Shown: positions 11,801 to 22,639 of the stretch, one piece after another
Numbering within the stretch: the stretch's first letter is position 1
How the letters are laid out: each line of letters opens with the position of its first letter
NCBI GenBank assembly: GCA_018881555.1
Contig: JACAXG010000075.1
Location: 577,814 to 641,813 of the forward strand
DNA length: 64,000 nucleotides
Source: Amblyornis subalaris
Lineage: Eukaryota; Chordata; Aves; Passeriformes; Ptilonorhynchidae
Direction of reading: 5' to 3'
The notes under the pieces: generated by a model
Database searches by the model: none
What the model saw: only the letters and a program-made list of their open reading frames with translations
What the model was told of the DNA's origin: nothing
Position numbers and translations under genes: made by a program

Positions 11801-14800
11801 GCAGGAGGGAAGCCCAGGCACCCCTGTGCCTGCCAGCATCCCCCCGGCGCCGGCCGCAGCCGCCACGCAAAGCCCTNGCGCCATATGTCACACAAACCCA
11901 TCTTTAACTGCTTATCCCTCTTCTCCCTTTGTGCTCCCAGCTCGGCACAAAAGCGCTGGGAAGCAGCTGGNAGTGAAAGAAAATAAAAATTCCTGTGGAG
12001 ACAAAGGTGTGTGTGGCATTCCCTGGGGGAACTGGGGGACTGGGCTCAGGGCAGAGCATGTGGAGGAGTCGCTGCCGAGCAATTTTGGGTTAGATTTGGG
12101 CAGTGAGCGATAAAGGGGAGTGGGGAAAAATGAACCCAAGCTGGGGACAGAGCCAACCCTGCTCCCTGGATAATTAGTGTGGCTGATTCCAATTGCTAAT
12201 TTGCCATTATAGGTCAAGGGTCACAGAAATTAAAGGATGCGAGGGAAAAAGGGCAGAAAGAGCTTGAGTAGAGGCAGTCCCTTTCCAGCTCTTTGCATAG
12301 CAGGAATGTANTGGAATGGACTGGGATTAGACTGGGCTGACCCTGCCNCAGGNTGGTGCAGAGCATCTCTGCAGGATTTGGCCCTGGGCGTCCCACAAAG
12401 GCAGGGACAGGCAGTGCAGAGCAGGCCCAGCCTCCAGCATCTCTGGTGGCTGCTCTCCTGCCGTCAGGGTTTAAGGGCCGCCGCTCACTGTGCAAAGGAA
12501 AAATCCCGTATTGATTCACCCGAAGCTCTGGAGCACAGACCGCGCGAGTTTCTATGGAAACAAAATTAGTGGAGTAAAACTCTCGCTGCCGGCACACGGT
12601 GAATTATTCACCAGGACAGGCCCCTGGCCAGAGGGGCTGCTGATTTAAAGATTTAAAGGTGATCACAGAGTGACTGCTGTGATCCCAGTTCCCTCGGGGA
12701 CCAAACCACAGCCAGGGAGGACGAAAGGCCCTGGGTTTCCACACCACGTGCATGGTGAGACCCACCTGGGATGTGGCAAGGTCCCGCACCTCCACCACCA
12801 CTGCAGCCCCGGGGATCCACAGGGAGAGGACAAGGGCTTCCCCCCTCGCTTCGCGCACTCCCAGCCCCTTGCACCACAGCACAGCAGTAACACATGGCAC
12901 AAAGTGTCACCGCCTGATGTCCACCTGCCATGCACCGGCCACCCCATGGTCACCCATCCCTGGCACCCAGGATGAGCCTGTGAGGGCAGGACCGGCTGCA
13001 GCCCCGCTCATCCCNCAGCACCTCCCAGCACCGCGCTCANCGCTGCGAGCCAAGACCCGGGGAAGAAAGGCACTAATTAAGTCACAAACAGAGGAGTTTT
13101 TCTTTATGAGTCACTAAGCCATATGGCTGATGCAAGCTATCCCGGGAAAGTGCCGAGCCAACAATCCGGGCGCTGCCGTACCCTCGTTGTCCTGGGACAC
13201 NGCGTCACACTGTAATTGCGCCGGGCTTTTGTCCTCCCTCGTGCCGGGTGACATTGCTCAGCAGAGGAGAACCTGCTTGAAAGGCTACACCTCACCAGGG
13301 ACAGGTATTTAATTCAGGCCCTACATCAGGCCCCTCCTGCCAACCAGCACAGGCTGCTCCATCCCGGCACGACCCGGATCGCGGGGCGGAGAAAAGCCCT
13401 GAAAGGCGGAATGTTGAGTTTGCTCCGCTCCTTCTGCTCCATCACAGCACATCACAGATCTACACAGAAATTACACGGGACACTAACCTGGATTTGAAGC
13501 CAAGCCAAGGCTCAGAGAAGCTCTCAGTCACCTCAGCAGCAGAGTCACTGTTGTGCCAGCACAGCCCTGATCTGGGTGGCAAAGGGACCCAGACCCACAG
13601 TGGTGGCTCTGCTCGTTGCCCCCTTTGCCACCAGCCACGTGCTGGGCTCAGCCACCACAACGGGCCACGTTCCTCAAAATTCCACCTTGCTTCTCTTTCA
13701 TTATTTTTAAGTTTGCATAATTAATTCAGGTACACCCCATCACTGTCCCAGCCCAGTTGATTTGCACTGGCCTGATCNTGGCAATCACCAGCCAGGGAGG
13801 TTAAAAGCCACCAGGATTTTAGAAGCAGCAGTTTAGGCTCCAGTTTAGTTTGGATTCTTTGGGAATCCAAAGACTGTCCCCCATGCCCACCACTGCCTTA
13901 CAGCCCCATGTGCTCCCAGTGATCCATCTCCACCACCAGAGCTCCAGCCACTGTTTTCTCCATTTTCTGGAGATGATCTCCCTATTTTCCCCCTGCTCAG
14001 CCCTGATTTCCTACGCCAAGGACAGTGGCCAGGCTCCATCCCGGAGTGTTTGTGTGCCCATCTGCGTGTGCCTTCCCTGGGGAAGTGAGAGCGAGGGCAG
14101 GAATCGACCAGCTGTCAGGCAGAAGGAAGAAATACCACTTCCAGGAGTCAGAGCTCATTTCCCAGCAATAAAAGCAGGCTGGGGCTGGAGAAAAGTACCA
14201 CTAATGGGGATGCACATCCCACACCACTCCAGCCGCCGATAGGAAAGTACCCAGGGGCTGTAGCTTGGAAAAATAAAAGCCATCAACAAGGCTTGGTTTT
14301 AAGCAGCACAGCTGTAGATTAGGCTCAGATCAGGGCATAAAGGATCTGCCATTCCCCACTCGGATTATTGCTGTGGATGATGCCCTCCACGTGCCAACCT
14401 CGGCTCCCAGCTCCGAGTTACAGCTCCTCCAGCAGATGGAAAAGAAAACCTTACTGCTTCCTTCCAGGGAGGAGAATCATTCAGATCAGCATCTGCCCTT
14501 ACCTGCTCCACTGTCCTTCCTCCTCAGCCCCATTATCCCCACTCCACCCACACACACTCCTCNGGGGACCCGAGGAAGAGCCAGTCTCCAGTGCTCATAA
14601 ATGCCACCTAGAAAGGAACACCTGAAGAGTTTGTGCTTCCTGGAGTTATTTGTTTGTGGATTTTATCACCTTTCCCATCTATTCTTGGTGTGCTTTGGTG
14701 AGAACGGTCCTCACTGCAGAGTGGGCAGCCTGCTTTCCCTCTGCCTGAGCAGGGGGTGTGAGAAAGACAGTTCCACCTCTCCAAAACAAGCCCCGAAGAT

Positions 14801-17800
14801 CCAGGCAGACCCCAGTGACCAGGACATGCCTGGGCCCAGCCAGGGGACAGTTCCTGCAAGGCAGTTACTCTGGGTTTTAAGACACACTTGTTTGTTTGTT
14901 TGTCGCTGGGCAACAGAGAGGATGGAAAAAATATCAATGTCATATTGTCACCTATGAGTCACCACTCAGCACGGGTCGAGATGCCCCATCCTCCCGCCAC
15001 CGAGCACCGGAAAAGAGCCCCAGGCACCCCAAAAGCAGCTCACTCCAGCTCTCCCTGCCTGTCTGGCCCTCCCCACAGATGGGGACTCCAGTGGCCTGGG
15101 CACATCAGCGGCCTGGGGACATCGGTGGCCTGGGGACAACTTTCCAAGCCCTGGAAGGCGAGGCAGGAATTTGCATTCCTATTTGCATTTCCTAATTGCG
15201 CCTGCGGGTTTCCTGGGGCAGCGGCTGGCTCTGGTTTCCATGGCAGGTTTTGTGCAGACCTGGAGAACCGAGGGAGGCACAAAGGGGCCACAATGGACCT
15301 GCCACTCACCCGCATCAAAGGCGGCCGGCGGGGCGGGCCGGGGGCACCGCGGACGGGACACCGCAGCCTGTCCCCCCCGGCACCGCCAGCACCGGGGGAG
15401 CCCGGGGCAGGGGGAGAGGGGGGCTGGAGGCCGACGCTGCGGGACAGCCGCGGTTCCAGCGGTGGGGACACGCCACCGGGGAGGCTGCTCGGCGGAGGAG
15501 CCGAGTCGCAGCCGCTGTCGCCCAGAGGCTGCAGCCGCTCCGCGCCCGTCGGAAGTGGTGCAAGAGCTGGACCCAGATGTTCCCCCTGTTCTCATTTCCT
15601 GTTATTTTCAGCCAACTTTCCACCCAGCTGGGTGGGTTGCTTTCTCCTTCCAGCTTCCCTCTCCATTCAGGGACCGTCTCGCTCGCTGCTGTGCCCATCC
15701 AGCTCCCGTGCTGACCCCAGGGAACCGGCAGAACAGCCACAACCGCGACCTGGGAAAACCTGGTCCCCACACCACTGCTGCGAGCCCAGTGCCACCGAGC
15801 AGAGGTGAGGCTCCAACCAACGTTCCTGCACCACCCTGGCCATGGTGACAGAGACGCTGCCGCCCCGGCCACGCCACACGAGAGGGACCCATCTCTGCCT
15901 CGCACACCTGTGAGGGGCTCTGTGCTATTATTGCAAGCTTTTTTCTTATNTTAAAGTTATCAGTTATCATCATCATTAACTTGTGCTGCCCCAAAGCCTN
16001 GCAGCTCTGACCACGAGCACCCCACAGGCACCCACAGGGTTACAGCAGCAGCCCACTCCCCACAGGTCCCACCCCGGGATTTTACCCTCACAGCACAGAT
16101 CCTGGGCATGGATGACCCTGCGGATCCCCTCCTGGCTATCCCACGCTGAATGCCAGCATCCGGAGAATCCCCCGTTATCTGTGCCCCTGCAGGGGGTGTT
16201 GGTGCAGGCAGATAAGCACCGAGCACTCACTATCGTGCTGCTGCTCCCCGGGGCTCAGGGAACCACAGCACCGGCACCACGGCAAAGCCACTCACCCACG
16301 CCACCGACCCTGGGGCGGAGGGTCAGGTGTCGCTGTCTTTTGTTCGGGCTTTTTTTTTCATTTGAAAGCTCTTTTTAAATAAAATGCTGGAAAAGTCAAA
16401 GCTTTCCTGGTAACTTAGTGGCGGGGAAGAGGATGGGCACTTTTGACAGAAATACTTTCGGCTATCAGAGGCTCCGGCACCGGGAATGGGCTGCGGACAG
16501 CCAGGGATTGGTGCACAAGGCTCTGCCAGCATCAGGCACATCCTCACCACGGGGTGGTTGGATAAGGATGGTGGGAAAGGCCACAGGTGCACAACGACAG
16601 GGAGGCGATGGCAGGGTCTCCTCTGCCATGAGGACCACCAAGAGCTTCCCAGTACCCCCACTGCTGGCACCAGCATTGCCGGCGCCGGCNGATCTCCGCT
16701 CCCACAGGGCTCCCTTGGGGTCTCATTGCCCCGGGGCCGCGCTCCCACCAAGCGCTTCCACAGGAAAACCTCTGTGAAAACCACAAAAAGCTTCTCAGTA
16801 GAGCAGATGCCGCTTCAGCCTGTGTTGTTAAGAGATGGAGGAGGAGGAGGATGTGAGGAAAGCCACAGCTTCCTCAGCCGCGGCGCAGCCCCGCCAGCAA
16901 AGCCCCAGTGGCAGCCTCAGGGGTCAGCCCAGGATGGTGGTTCTCCCGTGGAAATCCTTACGGCTCCGGCCCCCGTGTTTGTTGTCAGTGGTAGCAGCAG
17001 GAGGAGGTGTGAGGAGGAGGTGCGACTCCACTGGTTTTTAAGAAAATAATAAAAAAAGAGCCTTTCCAACCCGCCTGAGAGACAGACGGTGCAGGAGAGC
17101 ACTGCTTTGAGCGGTGACTTGCACTTGACTCCTTCTCCATTGCTGCCTGCCCACAACCCACTGGCAGCAATTTCGGCGCTGGANGGGAACCCCAGGTGAG
17201 GATCAGCCTGGCAGGATGGTGCCCTCCATCCTTATGGAGCATGTGAGATGTGGCTGAGCTGGGCACCCGGCCAGGGGCTCACAAATGACCCTGGAGGTGA
17301 CCACCACCGCTGTGGCACACCAGGACCCCGCCGACGCCTGCACCAAGCCATGCCCCACCCGGCAGGGACGGCGGAGATGTCGCGCTGTGAGGGGTGTTGC
17401 TCCATGAGCGCGGCGCAGGGAACGGGGACGATGTCCAGCAGGAGGAAGCCAACAAACCCAAACCCCAGCACANGGAGGGGTCACGCTCGGGGACCAGCGA
17501 TGCTCCGGGGCTGAGCGGGACGCGGGTCCTGCTCCANGAGGCCCCGGCCGGGCCCCACGCGGGGACGGGACCCTTCTCCCCACGCCGGGCCGGTGGGCTC
17601 GGCCACCCCCGACGCCCCGCGGGCTCCGCACGCGGGACCCTCCCGAGCCGGCGGGCGCGGGGCCCCGCGCAGGCCCGCGGCGGAGCCGAGCGGCCGGAGC
17701 AGCGGCGGGGCCGGGCCGGGGCTGCGGCCCCCAGCGCTCGGCTCCGGCTGCCGAGGGGCGGCCGGGTGGCCGCAACAGGCGCGGCCCCGGGCCCGGCCCC

Positions 17801-18002
17801 GCCGCCGCCGCTCCGCCCGGGCCCCGGTGGAGGCCGAGCCCGCGGCGCCCCCGCTCCCCCCCAGCCCCGGCGGGGCCCGCGCGGCCCCGGGCCCGACCCG
17901 CGCGGGCTGAGCGGCACAGCCCGCCCCGGCCCGGCCCCGGCCCGGCTCGGCCCGGCTCGGCCCGGCCCGGCGCACAAAGAGCCCCGGCCCGCCCCCCCTT
18001 AC
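5892..18002 (-). other. CUEDC1: CUEDC1 intron 1 (about 12.1 kb)
   Basis: This stretch lies between the probable non-coding exon 1 (donor at 18002) and the exon 2 acceptor. I recognise no coding exon on either strand and no transposon remnant. The sequence is mostly GC-rich and degenerate, interrupted by AT-richer islands at about 6060-6560, 7260-7480, 11280-11610 and 13050-13320. These islands contain clustered homeodomain, AP-1 and E-box-like words, such as ATGAGTCAC and CATATG near 13110-13125. They are candidate intronic enhancers. A short (GTTT)n run lies at 14886-14902. Confidence 0.6.
11280..11610. promoter_or_regulatory. AT-rich island in CUEDC1 intron 1, candidate conserved regulatory element
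   Basis: A compact stretch of markedly lower GC sits inside a GC-rich intron, with no repeat character and no ORF. It contains ACATTCCT (TEAD-type), a TTTGATCTT word resembling a TCF/LEF site, AGGTCAAGC (nuclear-receptor half-site) and TAATAAATTAGAT. This is composition and motif evidence only; conservation cannot be tested here. Confidence 0.3.
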
Positions 18003-18370
18003 CGGCGGTCGGCGCCGCGCTGCGGGGGCGGCGGCGGGCGGCTCCAGTCACGCCGGGAACCATGGAAAGCAGCCGGGACGGGAGACGTACGTGGCGGGCG
18101 GGCGGGGGCGGCCGTGCCCGGCAGCGGGGGGCGGCGCGGCGGGGCCGGGGCCGGGGCCGGGGCCGGGCCGGGCCGGGGGGGGGGGGGCGGGGGGGGCGGG
18201 GCCGAGCGGGGCCGCGCCGAGAGGCGGCGGGGGGGGGGGCCGCGCGGGGCCGGGTCCCCCCCGAGCCGGGGGTCTCTCCTTGGGGAGCGCGGAGCGCGAT
18301 CCGGCTCGGCCAGGGGCACCGAGGGGCGGCACCGCCCGGTCCCCGCCGCCACCCGAGGTGAGACAGCCGT
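17480..18370 (-). promoter_or_regulatory. CUEDC1: CpG island, probable CUEDC1 promoter
   Basis: Extremely GC- and CpG-dense sequence contains long G runs on the plus strand (13, 8 and 11 G in 18175-18239) and several GGGGCCGG-type repeats. A strong minus-strand donor (CGCCG|GTAAGG) sits inside it at 18002. There is no TATA box. This fits a housekeeping-type promoter for the minus-strand gene whose first coding exon lies at 5.9 kb. The long open frames here on both strands are a by-product of GC content. Confidence 0.7.
18003..18150 (-). other. CUEDC1: Probable non-coding exon 1 of CUEDC1 (5' end approximate)
   Basis: The donor CGCCG|GTAAGG at 18002-18001 is the best splice site in the island, and its position matches the known long-first-intron structure of the gene. 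The upstream limit is a guess. An ATG at 18063-18061 in good context (ACCATGGTT on the opposite strand reads CCATGGTTC) would start a reading frame that ends in exon 2, listed as an upstream ORF. Confidence 0.5.
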
Positions 18371-18513
18371 GCCGGGGGTCCTGGGAATCTCGGGGTCCCC
18401 CCGCTGTCCCCTCGCTGTCCCCAGGCTTCCCCAGCGCCTCCGGCCCTGGGGTCAACACCTCTGGCCCTGGGCAGCCTGGGGGCCAGTGTGTGATGGGAGC
18501 AGCATCCCGAGGT

Positions 18514-18576
18514 TGGATGGATGCATGGATGGATGGATGCATGCATGCATGCATGGATGGATGGATGGATGGATCC
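18514..18576 (+). repeat. Tetranucleotide microsatellite (GGAT/GCAT)n
   Basis: About 15 units of a four-base repeat alternate between blocks of GGAT and GCAT (ATGG, ATGC), then return to GGAT. It lies just upstream of the CUEDC1 promoter and is likely length-polymorphic. Confidence 0.9.
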
Positions 18577-21500
18577 CAGCTCTCTAGGCTGCCTCTCAGC
18601 CTCCTCCACAGCTTTGGAGTGTCCCAGGCTCCTGGAGCTTGGATCTCCAGCCCTGTGGTAAGGACGGGGAGATACCACTGCCGCGCCATAGCTCAATATC
18701 GCAGACGGGTTTTAGCAGAGTGTCACTTGGAGCACAGACAGAAAACAGCCGTCCCCATATCCTGCTCCAGCTGACAGCCCAGGACGGGCAGTAATCTCCT
18801 CTTACAAATTACAGGAGCCCGTTTACACAGGGCAAGCACTTCCCATTCTGCAGAAACCAGAGCGAGACCACAAACAGCAGTGGGGCAGAGCCTCTGCTTC
18901 CCTCGTGGCTCTCGAAACTTTCCAGATGTGCTGCGGGAAGGACTCTGCACCTCTGTGCACCACGGCCTCCCACAGCACCCTGCCATGGCCAGCGAGACCG
19001 CTTAGGTGCACAGCTGTGGGTGCTGGAGCCTGAAAACACGGGTGGGATGGTCCANAGCTCTCCCAGGACAGCTCTCTGTGCTGAGATTTGTCCCACTCCA
19101 TCGTTTCATCTGTGCCTGGCAGCTGAGCGATCCTGGGCAAAGGTCTGGAAGGCTCTGGCAGGGAACACAGAGATTGGTAGGAGTGGAAATATTGGAGGCA
19201 AACCTTCGGCTTTCAGCGCGTACGGAACATGTGCCACAACATTCTCTTCCCCAAGTTAGCACAGATCAGACTCTTCCGAGCCACAGCACCATGCAGTGAC
19301 CTTTGGTGGTGCAATCTCCTCCTAATCCAGGCTTGTTTCAGGGAAAACAGGCAATTTTATATCCCTTTGAAATGGGTCTTAGCTGCTAACGATGCTAGGA
19401 AGTAAAAAGAAATGGGAATAGAAATACACGACTATGAAGAATTAAAATAGTGAATTTAATTCAGCCAATTCTAACAAAATTGGTAATTCCCTGAAAAACA
19501 AACCTTGCACAGAAAACACAGAACACAAATGGTTTAGTCTTGACAGCTGGTGAGAACAACTGGGTGAAAAGGTGAATGGAGTATTTCTGACTTCTCTGGA
19601 AAACAAAAGGTTCCACACATCCTGAAAATGCCCTATTTTTTACTAAATGGGTCGGTTTGGGAGGCAGTGATTGTAAATGCTCTGCCAGGAAAGCACAGAT
19701 CTGTGCTCTAAAACAAGCAGTGACTGCAGATGCCAAATGTCTGGTTTTCAAAAAGCACTGATGCTTCTCTAAAGGAAAAGCTGGGACTTTTAGAAATCAT
19801 AGAAACATGGAATGGTTTGGGCTGGAAGGGAACCTCAAAGCTCATCTCACTGCAACCCCCTGCCAAGAGCAGGGACACATTCCACTAGACTAGCCCAGAA
19901 ACCTGAAGGACAACAAAAAAAAATGTATTATTATTTTTAGGAATCATAAGCCTGTCTTGCCCAGTGGTCCTGATTTGGGCTTCAGGGAGATGCAGAGTCC
20001 CTCGAAACGACGTGAGGCTGCGGCTGTCGCCAGGCATGTGGAGGGAGCTGGCTGGACAGCCTGGCTCAGCTCCTCTAGCACTGAAATACTCTTTCCAAAC
20101 CAATACCAAAAAAGGTTTGTTTCTAGGTCAGGACCTCAGCACTCAATTTTAACCAGGGGCTGACAGTCCAATCTGAACACAGCTGTAAAATGGATTCACN
20201 GCAGAAGCTTTGGCATTCCTTTTGTAATTAGAAAACAGCCACTGAGCCGTGTGCCTTTAAAGGTGAAAGCTATTTTTGACATAAAAATTAGCACGTAGTT
20301 CCNCTGTCATCCCTCGGCTGCTGCACTGGGAGCTGTGAGGGACCATTCCAAAGATAAGCAAGAAGAGTAAACATGCTGAATTATACAAATATGTAGAAGG
20401 GGATCAGGTTTAATTTGTTTTATTCTCTGACAATTAGGAGGCAAAGAGATTTATTTTTACACTTTTTCTCCTAAAAAGCACTGGTTAAAAGGTCCACTTC
20501 AGCACTGAGACCTCAGGGGCATTTAAAAACTTGAAGTGCTTTTAATAGCTGCCTTTTGAAAATACTGTTAAATCTATTTTCAAGATGCATAAACTCAGCT
20601 ACCAATGAAGCAGGGCAGGAGTTTTCAGAAGGGCCCAGCAGTGAGAAACTGTCGTTCATTTCTCAACAACTCAGCTCCTGTACAGGGACCCTGAGAGAAA
20701 AACCAGCACAGTGCCTGAACATCCCTTAAATCCCAATTTTCTCTCTTTGGTGGGAATCTAACCCCGACAGCCTTGAAAGTGAACCCCAGGCCGTTTTCAG
20801 GATACGGTTCAGAGTGGCTGTTTCTAAAATAAAAGTGAGGGAAGAGCGAGCAGAACTTGGAGGCTTATCAGCACCCGGAATGCCCCGGCTAATCCTCGGC
20901 AGCCCCGGCCCCTTTATGTAACCTGGGATTGCTGCAGCTCAACAGCTTACTGGGGTCTGGGTGGTTTTCTTTAAACCTCTTGTGGACAAATGCAAACACA
21001 TTAAATGCTTCTTTCTTCCACCTCTCTAAGGAAAAAATTGTTGTAAAGAGGGGAAAAAAATGTTTTATTTGTGAACAAATGTTAATAGAATTAAATTCAA
21101 ATGCTGAGAATAAAACATGTTTCTCTGTGATCCATCTTGACTGAACAGAACCTTCCCAGTTTACAACACTCAGGTGTAACTCTTCAATAAAAAGCCGAAT
21201 CCGAAATTTCTCTTCACCCCAAACACCCTCTGGAAGTGGTGGGGTGTTCCAAATGAAGAGGAAAACTGCCCGTTTGTACCATTTACACCATTTCCTGGCA
21301 GCACAGCTGGCTGTGCTGGAATACTTACGTCCCCGTGGCCGCTTCCCGCGGCTCTCCTTGCCCGGAGGACGCCTTTCCGTGCCCTCCATCTGACTGCTCT
21401 GACTTTCCACGGCACACATCCTTTCCAGGCAAAATTCAACTTTCAAACTCTCAGCCGGTGCTAAGCCATTCACCTCACGCTGAATGCTTACGGAAACTTC

Positions 21501-22140
21501 AGAAGGAAAAAAATAAACCCCCTATTGAACTCCTTGCAATCGGAGACCTGAATGGACTCGATATAAACCCCACTCGAACCAGCGGCAGCAATAGGCTTCC
21601 CTGGATGTTGGATTCCATCCAGCTTAAAAGTTTCCATGAAATAAACTAGGCTAAGCACATCAGCTGCATAGAAACTAACTCGGTGTAACAGGAGCATCTG
21701 TTCTTCACATCCACCATTTTCTTAGAGCCTTAACTCGGCGGCAGCAGCGCGAGGCGCCAGCGGATCACCGGCACGGACATCAATCAGCAGGGAGCATGCA
21801 CGTCGTATAAACTACTTGACCAGGTAGCTTTTGTTTGTCAGAAAAACAGCTTAATGTATTTGGAAGGATGGCATTACAGAGCGAAGTCAATGCCCGCACT
21901 GAGACAGCGGAGGAGCACACCTNGGACCCATTAATACACGGTACAAAGCAAATGTTTACCCAAGTACAAATGAAACAGGTCGACAATTAGCTAATGCAGC
22001 TTTGTGGACATAAACCAGGTACAGTCGAGCAGAACCAACATAAAATAAAAAGGAAACAGCCCTTTTCCTACGCCACGCTAAGAGCACCGTGGTTAGTGGT
22101 TTGGGAAGCCTCTGTCACGGTGAAAAATTTCCTTGCCGGT
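18577..22140. other. Intergenic spacer, CUEDC1 promoter to VEZF1 3' side
   Basis: I find no coding exon here. It holds one CR1 fragment (19795-19895). The AT-rich stretches at about 20200-20620, 20930-21230 and 21720-22280 have no repeat character and could be conserved non-coding DNA or, for the last, an extended VEZF1 3' UTR. The ORF at 20889-21473 on the minus strand has no recognisable domain and a composition typical of chance. Confidence 0.6.
19795..19895 (-). mobile_element. CR1: CR1 LINE 3' fragment
   Basis: The plus strand reads as the reverse complement of a CR1 3' end: a degenerate ATCATAGAA/ATGGAATGG tail, then TTTGGGCTGGAAGGGAACCT, then a CTGCAACCCCCTGCCA block and a CACATTCCACTAGA block. 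It is truncated after about 100 bp, as most avian CR1 copies are. Confidence 0.85.
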
Positions 22141-22150
22141 GTTTAATGTG

Positions 22151-22156
22151 TTTATT
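22151..22156 (-). terminator. Distal candidate poly(A) signal, VEZF1
   Basis: AATAAA on the minus strand (GAATAAACAC). A second copy lies at 22262-22257 (ACAATAAACA). Both would extend the VEZF1 3' UTR past the CpG cluster at 22.5 kb, so they are less likely than the signal at 22664-22659. Confidence 0.3.
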
Positions 22157-22469
22157 CTACTGCTACACTGCTGGGATAAAAATAACAGCTGGCTGTACAA
22201 GGGACCAACTGTCAATACTGCAGTAATTGACAACATACAATTAAGTCTCACACCTGTTTATTGTAAGTAATTCATAGATAACCACTTCTAGTACACATTT
22301 TCATATTGGCTTTTAATGCTTTAGTTCTTTTTTTTTTTTGAAGCTCAGGGACACCCAAACTTCATCTAAGGGTCATCTCAGTGGTTACCCAGCCCCAGAA
22401 GGCTACACCTACTTTGGGAAACTGGTGCAAGGTGGCATCGTGGCCAGGGGTCAGGGAGATGGCTGGGGA

Positions 22470-22606
22470 ACTACAGGTCCCAACATGCAGGACGGTGTGG
22501 TGGCGGCAGCGGGGCCGGGGCAGCGGGGCCGGGGACATGCGCTGGCGGCCGGCCGTGCACGCCGGGCTCTACACAGGGCCAAAACAAAGACCTCTACACA
22601 CCTGGA
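22470..22606 (+). promoter_or_regulatory. ZNF143/THAP11-like motif with local CpG cluster and donor
   Basis: The 20-mer ACTACAGGTCCCAACATGCA (22470-22489) resembles the promoter motif ACTACANNTCCCAGNATGC. It is followed by a CpG-dense stretch (22495-22565) that stands out in AT-rich surroundings, and then by a donor-like CTGGA|GTAAGA at 22607 on the plus strand. It could be a small promoter antisense to the VEZF1 3' end. Confidence 0.3.
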
Positions 22607-22639
22607 GTAAGAACAGTGGTAACAAAGTCATAGCTACAT

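Noticed and set aside
17203..18696. 497-codon minus-strand open frame (and plus-strand counterparts) over the CUEDC1 CpG island
   Set aside because: Stop codons are rare because the DNA is extremely GC-rich. The translation is Gly/Pro/Arg/Ala filler with no domain, and a strong donor interrupts it.
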